DNA of 64,000 nt from Alphaproteobacteria bacterium (GCA_016124665.1 WGNH01000027.1:33036-97035), one strand, 5' to 3'; positions 37,303-46,434 are shown, numbered from the stretch's first letter. The notes: generated by a model not told the origin, from the sequence alone. Numbers and translations: made by a program.

Positions 37303-38063
37303 TCTGTTACCTCCGGATCGACGCCCCAACGCGTTTCGACCTCCTCGGCGATCAGGCCCAGAAAATCGCCATAGACATCAATGAGCGGCCGGTAGGCATC
37401 CATTCGCTCGCGGGTCAGATAGCTGACGGACGAGACGGAGTTGATCAGGCTCTCATTTTCGCAAAGCGTTGTGATATCGTAGATGACGCGCCCCCGGTGG
37501 CCGGGCACGAAAGAGTTTTCCAGCACCTGGTCCAGTTCGAAGCGCAGGTGCGGTTCGATGCGCTGGCGGTTGTTCTGCATGCTGTTCATCGTGTCGTCAA
37601 AGGCGGAAGCACGCCACTCCACCGTGGCCACGATATCTGCAAGCCCGTCGAGGATGACCCGGTTGCTGATGATACGGGTGTGGCCGGATGCCAGCATTTC
37701 ATCGATCGTCCGCCGGTTGAGGCGTGGCGGGTTGATCCATCCGAGCGTCGAGATGCCGCGTTGAAACACCATTTCGTCCTCGGGCGCGACACGGCACGCG
37801 TCGAGCGCGGCCAGGACGACAGCCTGGTCCGCCAACTGCTGCTCGATATGACCGATGTCGCGAATCTGCGCCGTTCGGCTGGCATCTATGTCCTGGTAAA
37901 GCCGGATCAGCGTGTCGCGTTCCGCGGCCCGTTCCTGCCTGTCCGTATTCCACGCCGTGATCTGGAAACCGATGACCACACCGGCGATGACGATGACAAA
38001 CTCCAGCGCAACGGCGAACCAGTTCTGCTCGCGGATTGCTTTTGAGATGTTCTGAAGGATCAT
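37299..38063 (-). CDS. Anchored paralogue array, member 12
   Basis: The 254-residue product has a more diverged start (MILQNISKAIREQNW) and the usual helix. SG motif IDEMLASGHTRIISNRVILD at 120-139; second motif YDITTLCENESLINSV. Cys at about 90 (ALDACRV) and in the second motif. Four-nt overlaps with both neighbours. Confidence 0.85.
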   Translation of the reverse strand: MILQNISKAIREQNWFAVALEFVIVIAGVVIGFQITAWNTDRQERAAERDTLIRLYQDIDASRTAQIRDIGHIEQQLADQAVVLAALDACRVAPEDEMVFQRGISTLGWINPPRLNRRTIDEMLASGHTRIISNRVILDGLADIVATVEWRASAFDDTMNSMQNNRQRIEPHLRFELDQVLENSFVPGHRGRVIYDITTLCENESLINSVSSVSYLTRERMDAYRPLIDVYGDFLGLIAEEVETRWGVDPEVTE

Positions 38064-38857
38064 GGTGAAGCCTCCCTCATCTCATCGTAATAGACCCGTA
38101 CGGCTGTGAGCTGTTCGCGCCCGTCTTCGGCGGTGGCGCAGGTCTCGCCCTGTGCGGCAGAGAGTGCCTCGCACATTTCATAGGCCCGTCTTAGCGCGCC
38201 CATTCGGAAAAACAGAAAAACCCGCTGATTTCGCACGGCGTCGACCACCGAGCTGACGAATTCACGGTCCTGAGAAAGGCTGGCGATGTCATAATCGAGA
38301 CGCCGTAGCGTGTAGGCACTCAGATCAACTTCGCTGAACACTCGCCCGTCGAGCATGCGAAGGCCATCCGGGCTTGACGACCGGAACTGGTCCAGCTGGC
38401 CGGTGATGAAGGTCAGCTGGTCGGCATATTCCGAAACAGCGGCGTTGGCACCGGGATCGGAAATCCGGCTTAGCCCGCCGGAGGCCAGAAGTTCGTCGAA
38501 CACGGTACGCGGCGGCGTGATCGCGGCATAGAAATAAAGGCCCTCAATCCCGTCATAGACCGCCTCTTCATATCCGGGCTCGACTTCACCGTCCCGAAGC
38601 GCGCGCAATAAGGCGATCCTGTTCCGGTCGTTCTCCATGGCGTCGCCCACGTCCGCGATCCAGAAGTTGACCACGGCTTCCGACTCCGCGCGAAGCCGCG
38701 ACAAGGTTTCGGCCTCTTCGGCGCGCTCCCGCGCCGCGTTTGCCAGCGCGGTGACCTGAAAACCGATCACCACACCCGCCACGACGATGACGAATTCGAG
38801 CGCAACGGCGAACCAGTTCTGGGCGCGTATAGCCGTGGTCAGGCGCTGTAAAATCAT
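38060..38857 (-). CDS. Anchored paralogue array, member 13 (first gene of the array; C-x10-C type)
   Basis: The 265-residue product is the promoter-proximal member. The ATG at 38857 has GGGGAG 12-17 nt upstream; the frame is open further 5' but overlaps the preceding peptidase gene and lacks similarity. Anchor: MILQRLTTAIRAQNW with EFVIVVAGVVIGFQVTALAN. SG motif FDELLASGGLSRISDPGANA at 120-139; second motif LDYDIASLSQDREFVSSV. C-terminal MCEALSAAQGETC, the C-x10-C pair. The 82-nt gap to the upstream gene contains an A/T-rich stretch (CCTTTTGTAATTTTCCC) that may hold the promoter of the whole array. Confidence 0.85.
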   Translation of the reverse strand: MILQRLTTAIRAQNWFAVALEFVIVVAGVVIGFQVTALANAARERAEEAETLSRLRAESEAVVNFWIADVGDAMENDRNRIALLRALRDGEVEPGYEEAVYDGIEGLYFYAAITPPRTVFDELLASGGLSRISDPGANAAVSEYADQLTFITGQLDQFRSSSPDGLRMLDGRVFSEVDLSAYTLRRLDYDIASLSQDREFVSSVVDAVRNQRVFLFFRMGALRRAYEMCEALSAAQGETCATAEDGREQLTAVRVYYDEMREASP

Positions 38858-38939
38858 GTCCCCGATACTCCCCGATCCGGACGCTAGCGGCAGAGCGGGA
38901 AAATTACAAAAGGGAAAGATAGGGTGCAGGTCCCGTGCG

Positions 38940-40175
38940 CTATCCGTCTGAAACCGCCAGCCGTCCCTCGAACCAGTCACGCGCTTCTGTCCCCGCAACC
39001 TCCTCCAGCATCGCCAGCAGATCCGGCGTCGTATCGATGCCGTCCACCATATACCGAACCAGGAACGCTTCGAAGGCCGGCCGGCCCAGACAGGTCTCCA
39101 GATGCCAGAGGGCGATGGGTTCCGCCCGGTAATTGACGAGATAGGGCCTGCGCTCAGTGGCACCCGGCACCCAGACCGGCGGCAAATCCTGTCCGGCCAC
39201 CTGGTCTCGAAATCCGTTCATGCGGTCGAGGAAGGCCGCCTCGCCATGACGCTCGCGCAGCGCCATCACGCCGGTATATTCGGCAAAGCTCTCATTCAGC
39301 CAGTTCTCGACGGTCATGAAGTCCGCACCGGCACTCCAGTGATGGGCCAGCTCATGGCAGACAAACTGTGTCAGGCGGTCATCAGGGGTATCGGAAATAT
39401 CCGTCAGCGTGATGTAGGCTCGCCGGTTATAGGCGCTCTCCGAACGGCGGTGAATCACGAAGCTGATCTGCGGCAGCGGATCGCGCGCGCCAAAGCGGGC
39501 ATTCAGATAATCAAGGCAGAAATCGGCAGCAACGATCAGCCGGTCCCTGCCCTCATCATGATCGCGCAGGTCAAAGAGGGTATAGCCCTCCTGCCCGGAC
39601 ACGCGGAAGTCCGGGGCCAGTGTGAAGGCAATGTCCAGCGATGGCCCGGAATTGATGATGCGCGCGCCCGTCGGCAGCTGCGTCACCTCGCCATTGGCAA
39701 CCGCCCGCCAGGCCGCGCCAACATCCACTGTCAGGTCAGCCGTGAAAAACCCGCGGAAGCCGGCATCCACCGGCAGCCAGAAACTGTCGATGGTCAGCTC
39801 CACCCGTTCCGGCGAAATGGCGTTGATGTCATTGTCCATCGGCTCGGGCAGAAGCACGCCATCATACCGTATGCCGATTTGCCGGGCATCGTCCTCCAGC
39901 TGGATGGTGAGGGATTGAAACGGTCCTTGCTCACCCGTTTCAAAACCGGTGACATCGCCGCTGACGGCGATATTGCCGAGGCTCGGGGCCAGCACGAAGG
40001 TCAGGGCCCCGCTCTGGCCCGCCAGAAGATCAATCTGCCAGTCAGCCGCGATATGGCCGGTGTCCGGATCGACCTTCAGCGCGCCCTGGTAATGATAGAC
40101 CGGCGCATCGAATGGCGTGGCCTGCGATGGAGCCGTCAGCACATAGGTGAGCAATAATAGTCCAAGCACGCGCAT
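38940..40175 (-). CDS. Secreted M1-type metallopeptidase
   Basis: The 411-residue product has a signal peptide (MRVLGLLLLTYVLTAPSQA), an N-terminal beta-rich domain and a gluzincin catalytic domain with FVCHELAHHW (HExxH) and NESFAEY, which supplies the third zinc ligand. The spacing between the two is two residues shorter than in classical M1 aminopeptidases. The GAMEN-type motif is not obvious. The start at 40175 has GGGAGA about 7 nt upstream. It is the gene before the paralogue array on the same strand, 82 nt away. Confidence 0.8.
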   Translation of the reverse strand: MRVLGLLLLTYVLTAPSQATPFDAPVYHYQGALKVDPDTGHIAADWQIDLLAGQSGALTFVLAPSLGNIAVSGDVTGFETGEQGPFQSLTIQLEDDARQIGIRYDGVLLPEPMDNDINAISPERVELTIDSFWLPVDAGFRGFFTADLTVDVGAAWRAVANGEVTQLPTGARIINSGPSLDIAFTLAPDFRVSGQEGYTLFDLRDHDEGRDRLIVAADFCLDYLNARFGARDPLPQISFVIHRRSESAYNRRAYITLTDISDTPDDRLTQFVCHELAHHWSAGADFMTVENWLNESFAEYTGVMALRERHGEAAFLDRMNGFRDQVAGQDLPPVWVPGATERRPYLVNYRAEPIALWHLETCLGRPAFEAFLVRYMVDGIDTTPDLLAMLEEVAGTEARDWFEGRLAVSDG

Positions 40176-40249
40176 GAATTCTCTCCCGTGTTGGACGAAA
40201 GATGCGCAAGTGGCCGGGATTGGATGCAAAACCCCGATCCCGGCCCGGT

Positions 40250-42013
40250 TTATGCCGCCGCCAGCGCTGCCAGCCGGGCATAGAGTCCATCGCCCTGCGC
40301 CGCGAGCTCGTCATGCGTGCCCTGTTCGACGATCCGGCCCCGGTCGAAGACCAGAATCCGGTCGGCATCGCGGATCGTCGACAGCCGGTGGGCGATGACA
40401 ATGGTGGTCTTGCCCGCCGTCGCGCTTTCCAGCGCCGCCTGAACGTCCCGCTCCGTCTCGTTGTCGAGGCTGGACGTGGCCTCGTCGACGACCAGGCTCG
40501 GCGCATCCGACAGGATGGCGCGCGCAATGGCGACGCGCTGCCGCTCCCCGCCCGACAGCTTCACCCCGCGCTCCCCCACCAGCGTGTCATAGCCTTGCGG
40601 CAGACGCTGGATGAAGTCATGCGCATTGGCGCGGACCGCGGCCGCCTCTACCTCCGCGCGGCTCGCTGTTGGCCGGGCATAGGCGATATTTTCCGCGATC
40701 GTGCGGTGGAACAGGGCCGGGTCCTGCGGCACCAGCGCCACGGCCTGCCGCAGGCTCGCCTGGGTGACCGAACGGATATCCTGGCCATCGATCCGGATCG
40801 CCCCGTCCTGCACGTCATAGAGGCGCTGCAGGAGTTTCACGAAGGTCGACTTACCCGAGCCCGTCGGTCCGACCAGCGCCACACGTTCCCCCGGCGTGAT
40901 ATGCAGGGAAAACCCGTTATAGAGCCGGGCCTTCTGGTTCTCATAGGCAAAGCCGACCCCATCGAACACGATATCGCCCGCGCCGGGCGTGAAATCCGGC
41001 GCGTCTTCGGCATCGGCAATCTGCACCGGCAATTCGTCGAAGCCGGCAATGTCCTGGATCTCGTCGAGACCGCGCTGGACATTCTGAACCTCTTCGCCGA
41101 AGCGGCGCATATAGCCGGCCATCATCATGAAGGCCGTGATCGCGAAGACGACATCGCCCGGACTGGCCCGGTCGGCCATCCACATCTGGATCAACAGCCC
41201 GGTCAGCCCGGCCTGCAGCCCGAGAATGGCGATGATCTGGATCAGCCAGGTATTCACAAAGCGCAGCCAGGTCTTCTTGACCTCCGCCCGCCAGCGCCAG
41301 GCCAGCCGTGAAAAGCGCGCATCCTCGCGCGATTCCGCACCGAAACTCTTCACCGTCGCAATGCCGCCAATGGCATCGGCGACCGCACCGCCCAGCTCGG
41401 AATCAATCGCGTTGGAGCGGATATTCTGTGGCCGGATATAGCTATTGGCCGCCCACACCGTCGCGGCCACGAACAGCACGGTGATGCTCAGCGAGAACAG
41501 GCCGACCACCCACCACTGGGTCAGCATATAGACGCCCAGCCCCAGCATGACGAAAATCGACGGAAACAGGCCGAACCACATGGTCGCGGTGATCGTGTCA
41601 TACGCCCACATGCCGCGTGTCACCTTGCGGACCACCGAGCCGGCAAAGGTATTGGCATGCCAGTCCAGCGAGAAGCGTTGCACCTTGGCAAAGGCCTCCG
41701 AGACCATGTCCGCCATGTTGGCCGAGGAGAAACGCACCTCGAAGCGCACGGCGATCTGGCGGAACAGATTCACCGTCGCCGCCAGCCCGATGAAAGCCGC
41801 ATAGGCGGACCAGTGCAGGCCATTGCCGGTATTCAGGGCATCGATCAGCGCCCCGGCCGCGATGGGGATAAAGACATCCGCGCAGGTGGCGATGACGGTA
41901 AAGCCGACCAGCGCGGCAAAGAACCACGGACGGCGGCGCCATTGCCGGAACAGGAATCGGACAACGGAAAGATTGGACAGGATGCGCGGGGCGCGATGAG
42001 CAGTCTGGGTCAT
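40250..42013 (-). CDS. ABC exporter, fused permease/ATPase
   Basis: The 587-residue half-transporter has a six-helix type-IV membrane domain (residues 30-330) and an ATPase domain with GPTGSGKST (Walker A), LSGGERQRVAIARA (signature) and LVVDEATSSLD (Walker B). It works as a homodimer exporting lipids, drugs or peptides; MsbA-like subfamilies cannot be told apart here. The ATG at 42013 is used; the frame can be extended to a TTG at 42028. A short inverted repeat (GGACA/TGTCC, 42023-42037) lies at the upstream edge. Confidence 0.9.
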   Translation of the reverse strand: MTQTAHRAPRILSNLSVVRFLFRQWRRRPWFFAALVGFTVIATCADVFIPIAAGALIDALNTGNGLHWSAYAAFIGLAATVNLFRQIAVRFEVRFSSANMADMVSEAFAKVQRFSLDWHANTFAGSVVRKVTRGMWAYDTITATMWFGLFPSIFVMLGLGVYMLTQWWVVGLFSLSITVLFVAATVWAANSYIRPQNIRSNAIDSELGGAVADAIGGIATVKSFGAESREDARFSRLAWRWRAEVKKTWLRFVNTWLIQIIAILGLQAGLTGLLIQMWMADRASPGDVVFAITAFMMMAGYMRRFGEEVQNVQRGLDEIQDIAGFDELPVQIADAEDAPDFTPGAGDIVFDGVGFAYENQKARLYNGFSLHITPGERVALVGPTGSGKSTFVKLLQRLYDVQDGAIRIDGQDIRSVTQASLRQAVALVPQDPALFHRTIAENIAYARPTASRAEVEAAAVRANAHDFIQRLPQGYDTLVGERGVKLSGGERQRVAIARAILSDAPSLVVDEATSSLDNETERDVQAALESATAGKTTIVIAHRLSTIRDADRILVFDRGRIVEQGTHDELAAQGDGLYARLAALAAA

Positions 42014-42319
42014 TTCAGAATCGGACAAAACCTGTCCGCCTCATGCTGGTTCGGTCTTTGAAAGGTGGAGGGGATCGCGGGGAAAACCGGGGCGGGCGCG
42101 ATGCTGGCATCAACGCGGATAGCTCCGGCAGAAGGCGATCGATCAGCCGCCTTTTAAAGTCGAATCTTGTGCATGGGTCTGAAACGCGCTCCAATGACTG
42201 TCTGGGGAAGCGGCTCTTACACACGCAAATTGGCAAGGGCCAGAAAAAGCTGCGGCGCAATACGCCTTTGGCACGAAAGCGCGGCAATGAGGTCACACCT
42301 GGTGTGGCCGGAGGGCAAT
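42014..42319. other. 306-nt intergenic region between divergent ABC exporter and thiD
   Basis: No convincing gene, RNA or TPP-riboswitch signature (no CTGAGA/ACCCTT pair) is seen. It holds a 5-bp inverted repeat (42023-42037) near the ABC gene start and should contain divergent promoters. GAGGG at 42311-42315 is the thiD ribosome-binding site. Confidence 0.6.
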
Positions 42320-43120
42320 ATGGCTGAGTTCAAAGGACGGGTGCTGATCATTGCCGGATCGGATTCCGGCGGCGGTGCGGGCATTCAGGCCGATATCAAG
42401 ACAGTGACCGCGCTGGGCGGCTATGCGGCGACCGCCATCACCGCCATCACCGTCCAGAATACGCTTGGCGTGTCCGCGGTTCATCCTGTGCCCGTGGATA
42501 TTGTTCTGGCGCAGGCGCGGGCCGTGCTCGATGATATCGGTGCAGACATCATCAAGACCGGCATGCTGGGCACGCCCGAACTTGTCGAAGCCGTGGCAGA
42601 TCTGCTTGCAGATTATCCCGCCATTCCGCTCGTGCTCGACCCGGTCATGATCGCCACCTCCGGCGATCAGCTGGTCAGCGAGGCCGCCGCCAGGGCCATC
42701 GGCACCCGCCTGGTGCCGCGCGCCGCCCTGGTCACACCCAATGCGCCGGAAGCGGAAAAACTGACCGGTCTGCCGGTGGCCACGATCGGGCAGCAGGCCG
42801 AAGCCGGCAAGGCGCTGGTGCAAGCGGGCGCACAGGCGGCGCTGGTCAAGGGCGGGCATCTGGCGGGGGACCTCATCACCGATGTGCTGGTAACGCCGCA
42901 AATGACCATGATGTTTGAAACCGGACGCCAGCACACCACGAATACACACGGCACGGGATGCACGCTGGCATCGGCGATTGCGGCGCATCTGGCACAGGGA
43001 CATGATCTGCCGGATGCCATCGAACAGGGTGGCCGCTATCTTTCGGAAGCCATTCGCCGCGCGCCCGGCTTCGGTTCGGGCCACGGACCGGTCCATCACG
43101 CCTGGAAGGCGGACCGGTAA
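42320..43120 (+). CDS. thiD: Hydroxymethylpyrimidine (phosphate) kinase ThiD
   Basis: The 266-residue ribokinase-fold enzyme phosphorylates HMP and HMP-phosphate in thiamine synthesis. Signatures: IAGSDSGGGAGIQADIKT at the N-terminus, DPVMIATSGDQL, and THGTGCTLASAIAA with the catalytic Cys/anion hole near residue 213. The start at 42320 follows GAGGGC; a long in-frame extension upstream has no similarity. It provides the pyrimidine branch whose first step, ThiC, is encoded 16 kb downstream. Confidence 0.95.
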   Translation: MAEFKGRVLIIAGSDSGGGAGIQADIKTVTALGGYAATAITAITVQNTLGVSAVHPVPVDIVLAQARAVLDDIGADIIKTGMLGTPELVEAVADLLADYPAIPLVLDPVMIATSGDQLVSEAAARAIGTRLVPRAALVTPNAPEAEKLTGLPVATIGQQAEAGKALVQAGAQAALVKGGHLAGDLITDVLVTPQMTMMFETGRQHTTNTHGTGCTLASAIAAHLAQGHDLPDAIEQGGRYLSEAIRRAPGFGSGHGPVHHAWKADR

Positions 43121-43139
43121 CACTGCGGGGGGGCGGGCG

Positions 43140-44402
43140 ATGAGGCCCAAATTGCTGACCACGCTGAAGGACTATTCCTTCGCGGATTTTCTGCGCGATT
43201 CGGCCGCCGGCCTGACCGTCGCCATGATTGCCATACCGCTCAGCCTCGCCATCGCCATTGCCTCGGGCGCGCCGCCGGAAACCGGTTTGATCACGGCCGC
43301 GATTGGCGGGCTGCTGATCTCCCTGCTGGGGGGCAGCCGCGTCCAGATCGGCGGACCCACCGGGGCTTTCATCGTGGTCGTCTACAGCGTCATCCAGGAT
43401 CATGGCTATGACGGTCTTGTGCTGGCGACGCTGATGGCCGGGGTGATCCTGGTCATCGCCGGATATCTGCGCGCCGGAAAACTGGTCGCCTATGTGCCCG
43501 AAGCGGTCATCAACGGCTTCACCATCGGCATCGGATTGCTGATCGCCACCAGCCAGCTCAAGGATTTTCTGGGTCTCGATCTGGGCGCTGTTCCGGCCGG
43601 CTTTTTCGAGACCGTTCGGGCGCTGTGGGAGGCGCGGGCGAGCGTCTCCGCGGTCAGCGTGGGACTGGCGATCAGCGCCATGGTGCTGATTGTCGCCGCC
43701 CGGCGGTTCATCCCCTGGTTTCCGGGGCTGATTGTGGCCGTGCTTGTGGTGTCGCTGGCGGTCTGGGGATTCTCCCTTGATGTCGACACGATCGGCTCGC
43801 GTTTCGGTGAAATCTCCGGGCAGGTGCCGATGCCGTCCCTGCCGCAAATAAGTGCCGGTCGTTTCGTCGAATTGCTGCCCTCGGCACTGATCATCGCGTT
43901 TCTGGCAGGCGTTGAATCGCTGTTGTCCGCCATCGTGGCCGACCGCATGATCGGTGGCAAACACCGCCCCACGGCCGAGCTCGCCGCGCAGGGATTTGCC
44001 AATATCGGCTCGGCCCTGTTTGGCGGCCTGCCCGCCACCGGGGCCATTGCCCGCACCGCGACCAATGTCCAGGCCGGCGGACGCACGCCGGTGGCCGGGA
44101 TCGTCCATGCCCTGACTGTGCTGGCGGTGACGCTGCTGGCGGCGCAATGGATCGGCTATCTGGCCATGCCGGCGCTGGCGGCGCTCCTTCTGCTGACCGC
44201 GTGGAACATGTCGGAACCGCACAAATGGCCCTCCTACTGGCGCGGGCGGCGGTCGGACTTCTTGCTGCTTTGCCTGACCTTCATCCTGACCGTCACCGTC
44301 GATCTCACCGTCGCCATCGGCGTCGGCGTGTCGGTCGGACTGGCGCTGCGGATGCGCCGCCGCAATGTTGAGCCCGAGGACTGGACCCCGCCGCGCCGCT
44401 AG
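43140..44402 (+). CDS. SulP-family anion transporter lacking a STAS domain
   Basis: The 420-residue integral membrane protein has the SLC26/SulP core: DFLRDSAAGLTVAMIAIPLSLAIAIASGAPPETG and ISLLGGSRVQIGGPTGAF. It probably moves sulfate, bicarbonate or another anion with Na+ or H+. The usual cytoplasmic C-terminal STAS domain is absent: the protein ends about 20 residues after the last helix. The start at 43140 is 20 nt after thiD. Its stop forms a shared CTAG with the convergent EamA gene. Confidence 0.88.
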   Translation: MRPKLLTTLKDYSFADFLRDSAAGLTVAMIAIPLSLAIAIASGAPPETGLITAAIGGLLISLLGGSRVQIGGPTGAFIVVVYSVIQDHGYDGLVLATLMAGVILVIAGYLRAGKLVAYVPEAVINGFTIGIGLLIATSQLKDFLGLDLGAVPAGFFETVRALWEARASVSAVSVGLAISAMVLIVAARRFIPWFPGLIVAVLVVSLAVWGFSLDVDTIGSRFGEISGQVPMPSLPQISAGRFVELLPSALIIAFLAGVESLLSAIVADRMIGGKHRPTAELAAQGFANIGSALFGGLPATGAIARTATNVQAGGRTPVAGIVHALTVLAVTLLAAQWIGYLAMPALAALLLLTAWNMSEPHKWPSYWRGRRSDFLLLCLTFILTVTVDLTVAIGVGVSVGLALRMRRRNVEPEDWTPPRR

Positions 44403-45298
44403 AGCGGAGGGCGCGGGATTTGCCGCCGTGCAATCGCAATCCCGGCAAGAATGATGAACAGGCCGAGATAGGCGTTCCAGCCGATCGCTTCGCCGAACGC
44501 CAGGCCGGTGAACAGCGCCACGATCGGCACCAGATAATTGACCAGCGACATGAAGCCGGCCCCCGCCCGCGCGATCAGGCCGACATAGAGCACCGTCGCC
44601 AGGGCCGTCGGCCCCAGCGCCAGCCAGATCAGCGACCCCCATCCCGACGCCGTGGCCGGCAGATCATTCACCGCCAATTGCCAGATCCCGAAAGGCGCGC
44701 CCCAGAGCGAGGAGCAGATCAGCGCGCCCGAGGCCAGCACGGCCGGATCGGTCCGCGGCGTGCGGCGCGTCATGATCGCATTCAGCGCATAGGACAGGGC
44801 GGCACCGAGAATGGCGAGCTGCGCCAGAAAGGTGGGACCGCCCAGCCCGGCGAGGGCGGCGGGCCCGATGAGGATGACGGCCCCGGCAAAGCCGACCGCG
44901 AACCCGGCCAGCTTCCAGGCCGTCATCCGCTCATTGGCGAAGAAATGGGCCAGCGCCACCGTCGACAACGGCATGATCGCCAGCAGGATTCCGGCCAGTG
45001 CCGACGGCAATTGCGTCTGTCCCAGCGGGATCAGGAAAAAGGGCAGGGCATTCCCGAAAAAGCCGAGAAAGGCGAAATACAGCCAGCGCGGATCGGAAAG
45101 CGGCGGCAGCCGGTGGCCGCGCAAATGCGCAAAAGCCGTCACGCACACGGCGGCAATCGTCAGCCGCGAGAAGGACAGAGCGGCCGGCGGCAGGCTTTCC
45201 AGCGTGAATTCGATGAACAGGAATGCCGTGCCCCACATAGCTGCGAGGAAAAGGAGCAGCGCCCAGTCCCTGGGTCCGGCGTGTTCGATGTCGCTCAT
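44399..45298 (-). CDS. EamA/DMT-superfamily exporter
   Basis: The 299-residue product has ten predicted transmembrane helices in two EamA repeats (WALLLFLAAMWGTAFLFIEF; LAQLAILGAALSYALNAIMTRR). Members export amino acids and other metabolites. It overlaps the upstream class-V aminotransferase gene by 4 nt, so the two are probably co-expressed; the substrate may be related to that enzyme, which is inference. Confidence 0.85.
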   Translation of the reverse strand: MSDIEHAGPRDWALLLFLAAMWGTAFLFIEFTLESLPPAALSFSRLTIAAVCVTAFAHLRGHRLPPLSDPRWLYFAFLGFFGNALPFFLIPLGQTQLPSALAGILLAIMPLSTVALAHFFANERMTAWKLAGFAVGFAGAVILIGPAALAGLGGPTFLAQLAILGAALSYALNAIMTRRTPRTDPAVLASGALICSSLWGAPFGIWQLAVNDLPATASGWGSLIWLALGPTALATVLYVGLIARAGAGFMSLVNYLVPIVALFTGLAFGEAIGWNAYLGLFIILAGIAIARRQIPRPPL

Positions 45299-46434
45299 GC
45301 GATTGCGGCCGCCATGGCATCGGCGAAGCGCGCAATATCCGCGTCATCGGTGTAGAGATGCGGCGTCACACGCAGGCGCGCGCCGCGCTGGGATACGGAG
45401 ACGCCTTCCCGGCTCAGGCGCTGTGCCATATCGCCCGGCGCATCCGATGGCAGGGCGAGGCAGAGATAATGTGCCGCCCGCTCCGGCGTATCGCAGGTCA
45501 CGCCCAGCGGGCGCACCGCCTCTTCCAGCGCCCGTGTGCGCTCCAGCAAGGCCACGTTGAGCGCTTCCGGGCCGAGCGCATTCAGCCATCTCAGCGATTC
45601 CAGCGCCGCCGGGACCAGCTGGAAGCCGGACCGCTCACCCATGTCGAAGCGCCGGGCCCCGTCCTGATAATGATCGGAATAGTCCACCAGCCGGGCAAAA
45701 TCCTCGGCCCCTTCGCGGACAATCCATCCCTCTTCGAGCGGCCGCCCGCCCTGATGCTCCGGTGCGATATAGGCATAACCCAGCGTGTACGGGCCGAGCA
45801 GCCATTTATAGCCTGCGGCCACCGCAAAATCCGGCCGGATCGCCGCCAGATCAAATCGCGCCGTGCCCAGCGATTGTGTCAGGTCCAGCACCAGCCGCCC
45901 GCCCTGCGCGCGCAGCTTGTCCGAGACCGCCGCCAGATCCAGACGTCCGCCATCCGCCCAATGGGTCTCGGGCAGGGCAGCGATCGCGGTCTGCGGGCCG
46001 ATGGCGTCCAGCACCGCCTCGGTCCAGCTCTGATTGGCGGAGCGCGACACGGTTTTCATCCGGGCACCGGCCTGCGCCGCCTTTTCCCGCCAGATATAGA
46101 CATTGGACGGAAACTGTCCGGCGAGGGTGAGGATGTCCTGTCTCGGTGCCAGCGCCAGATTCTGCGCGGCGAGGGCGAGGCCGTAGCTGGCGGCCGGCAC
46201 CAGCGCGATATCGCCCGGCGACGCGCCGAACAGGCGCGCAGCTTCTGCCCGCAGCGCTTCCGGCTGATCGAAGAACTGGTCCTGAACGCCCATTTCCCAC
46301 GGCCTCATGCGGCGGTCATAGGCGGCTTTGCCGGCCGCGGCGGCGGCGCGCGGCATCGGTCCCATATAGGCGCAATTGAGATAGGCGAGATCACGCGGCA
46401 GATCGAAGAGCGGGCGGTAGTCGGAATTCATCAT
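45295..46434 (-). CDS. Class-V aminotransferase (PLP-dependent, kynureninase/cysteine-desulfurase-like)
   Basis: The 379-residue fold-type-I PLP enzyme starts YRPLFDLPRDLAYLNCAYMG and has LVLDLTQSLGT (aspartate ligand) and VAAGYKWLLGPYTLGY with the Schiff-base lysine. It resembles class-V enzymes often annotated as isopenicillin-N-epimerase-like; the reaction is not known. Two adjacent ATGs (46434, 46431) are possible starts. The open frame extends another 590 nt upstream but that part is antisense to serC. Confidence 0.82.
   Translation of the reverse strand: MMNSDYRPLFDLPRDLAYLNCAYMGPMPRAAAAAGKAAYDRRMRPWEMGVQDQFFDQPEALRAEAARLFGASPGDIALVPAASYGLALAAQNLALAPRQDILTLAGQFPSNVYIWREKAAQAGARMKTVSRSANQSWTEAVLDAIGPQTAIAALPETHWADGGRLDLAAVSDKLRAQGGRLVLDLTQSLGTARFDLAAIRPDFAVAAGYKWLLGPYTLGYAYIAPEHQGGRPLEEGWIVREGAEDFARLVDYSDHYQDGARRFDMGERSGFQLVPAALESLRWLNALGPEALNVALLERTRALEEAVRPLGVTCDTPERAAHYLCLALPSDAPGDMAQRLSREGVSVSQRGARLRVTPHLYTDDADIARFADAMAAAIA

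Larger units (their letters stand above)
28869..38857 (-). repeat. Tandem array of 13 paralogous genes with near-identical 5' modules
   Basis: Each unit is 738-798 nt and begins with a ~105-nt module encoding the membrane anchor. Modules starting at 28975 and 30512 differ by one base over 107 nt; the others are clearly similar, whereas the rest of each gene is diverged. Units 1-10 are contiguous, a membrane-protein gene intervenes at 35823-36464, and units 11-13 follow. All are on the minus strand, with 4-nt (once 1-nt) overlaps except at the interruption. Confidence 0.9.

Noticed and set aside
28196-38857. Tandem array as transposon or integron cassette array
   Set aside because: No transposase, integrase, attC-like hairpins or terminal inverted repeats were seen; the repeats are the 5' ends of genes with overlapping stops and starts.
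42060-42319. TPP riboswitch upstream of thiD
   Set aside because: No CTGAGA...ACCCTT pair and no CTGGxxAATGCCAG-like segment; only the thiC operon has a THI element here.
42876-44642. A 588-codon minus-strand open frame across thiD and the SulP gene
   Set aside because: Low-complexity composition (Gly, Asp, Gln, His) and no family match; the plus-strand genes are unmistakable.
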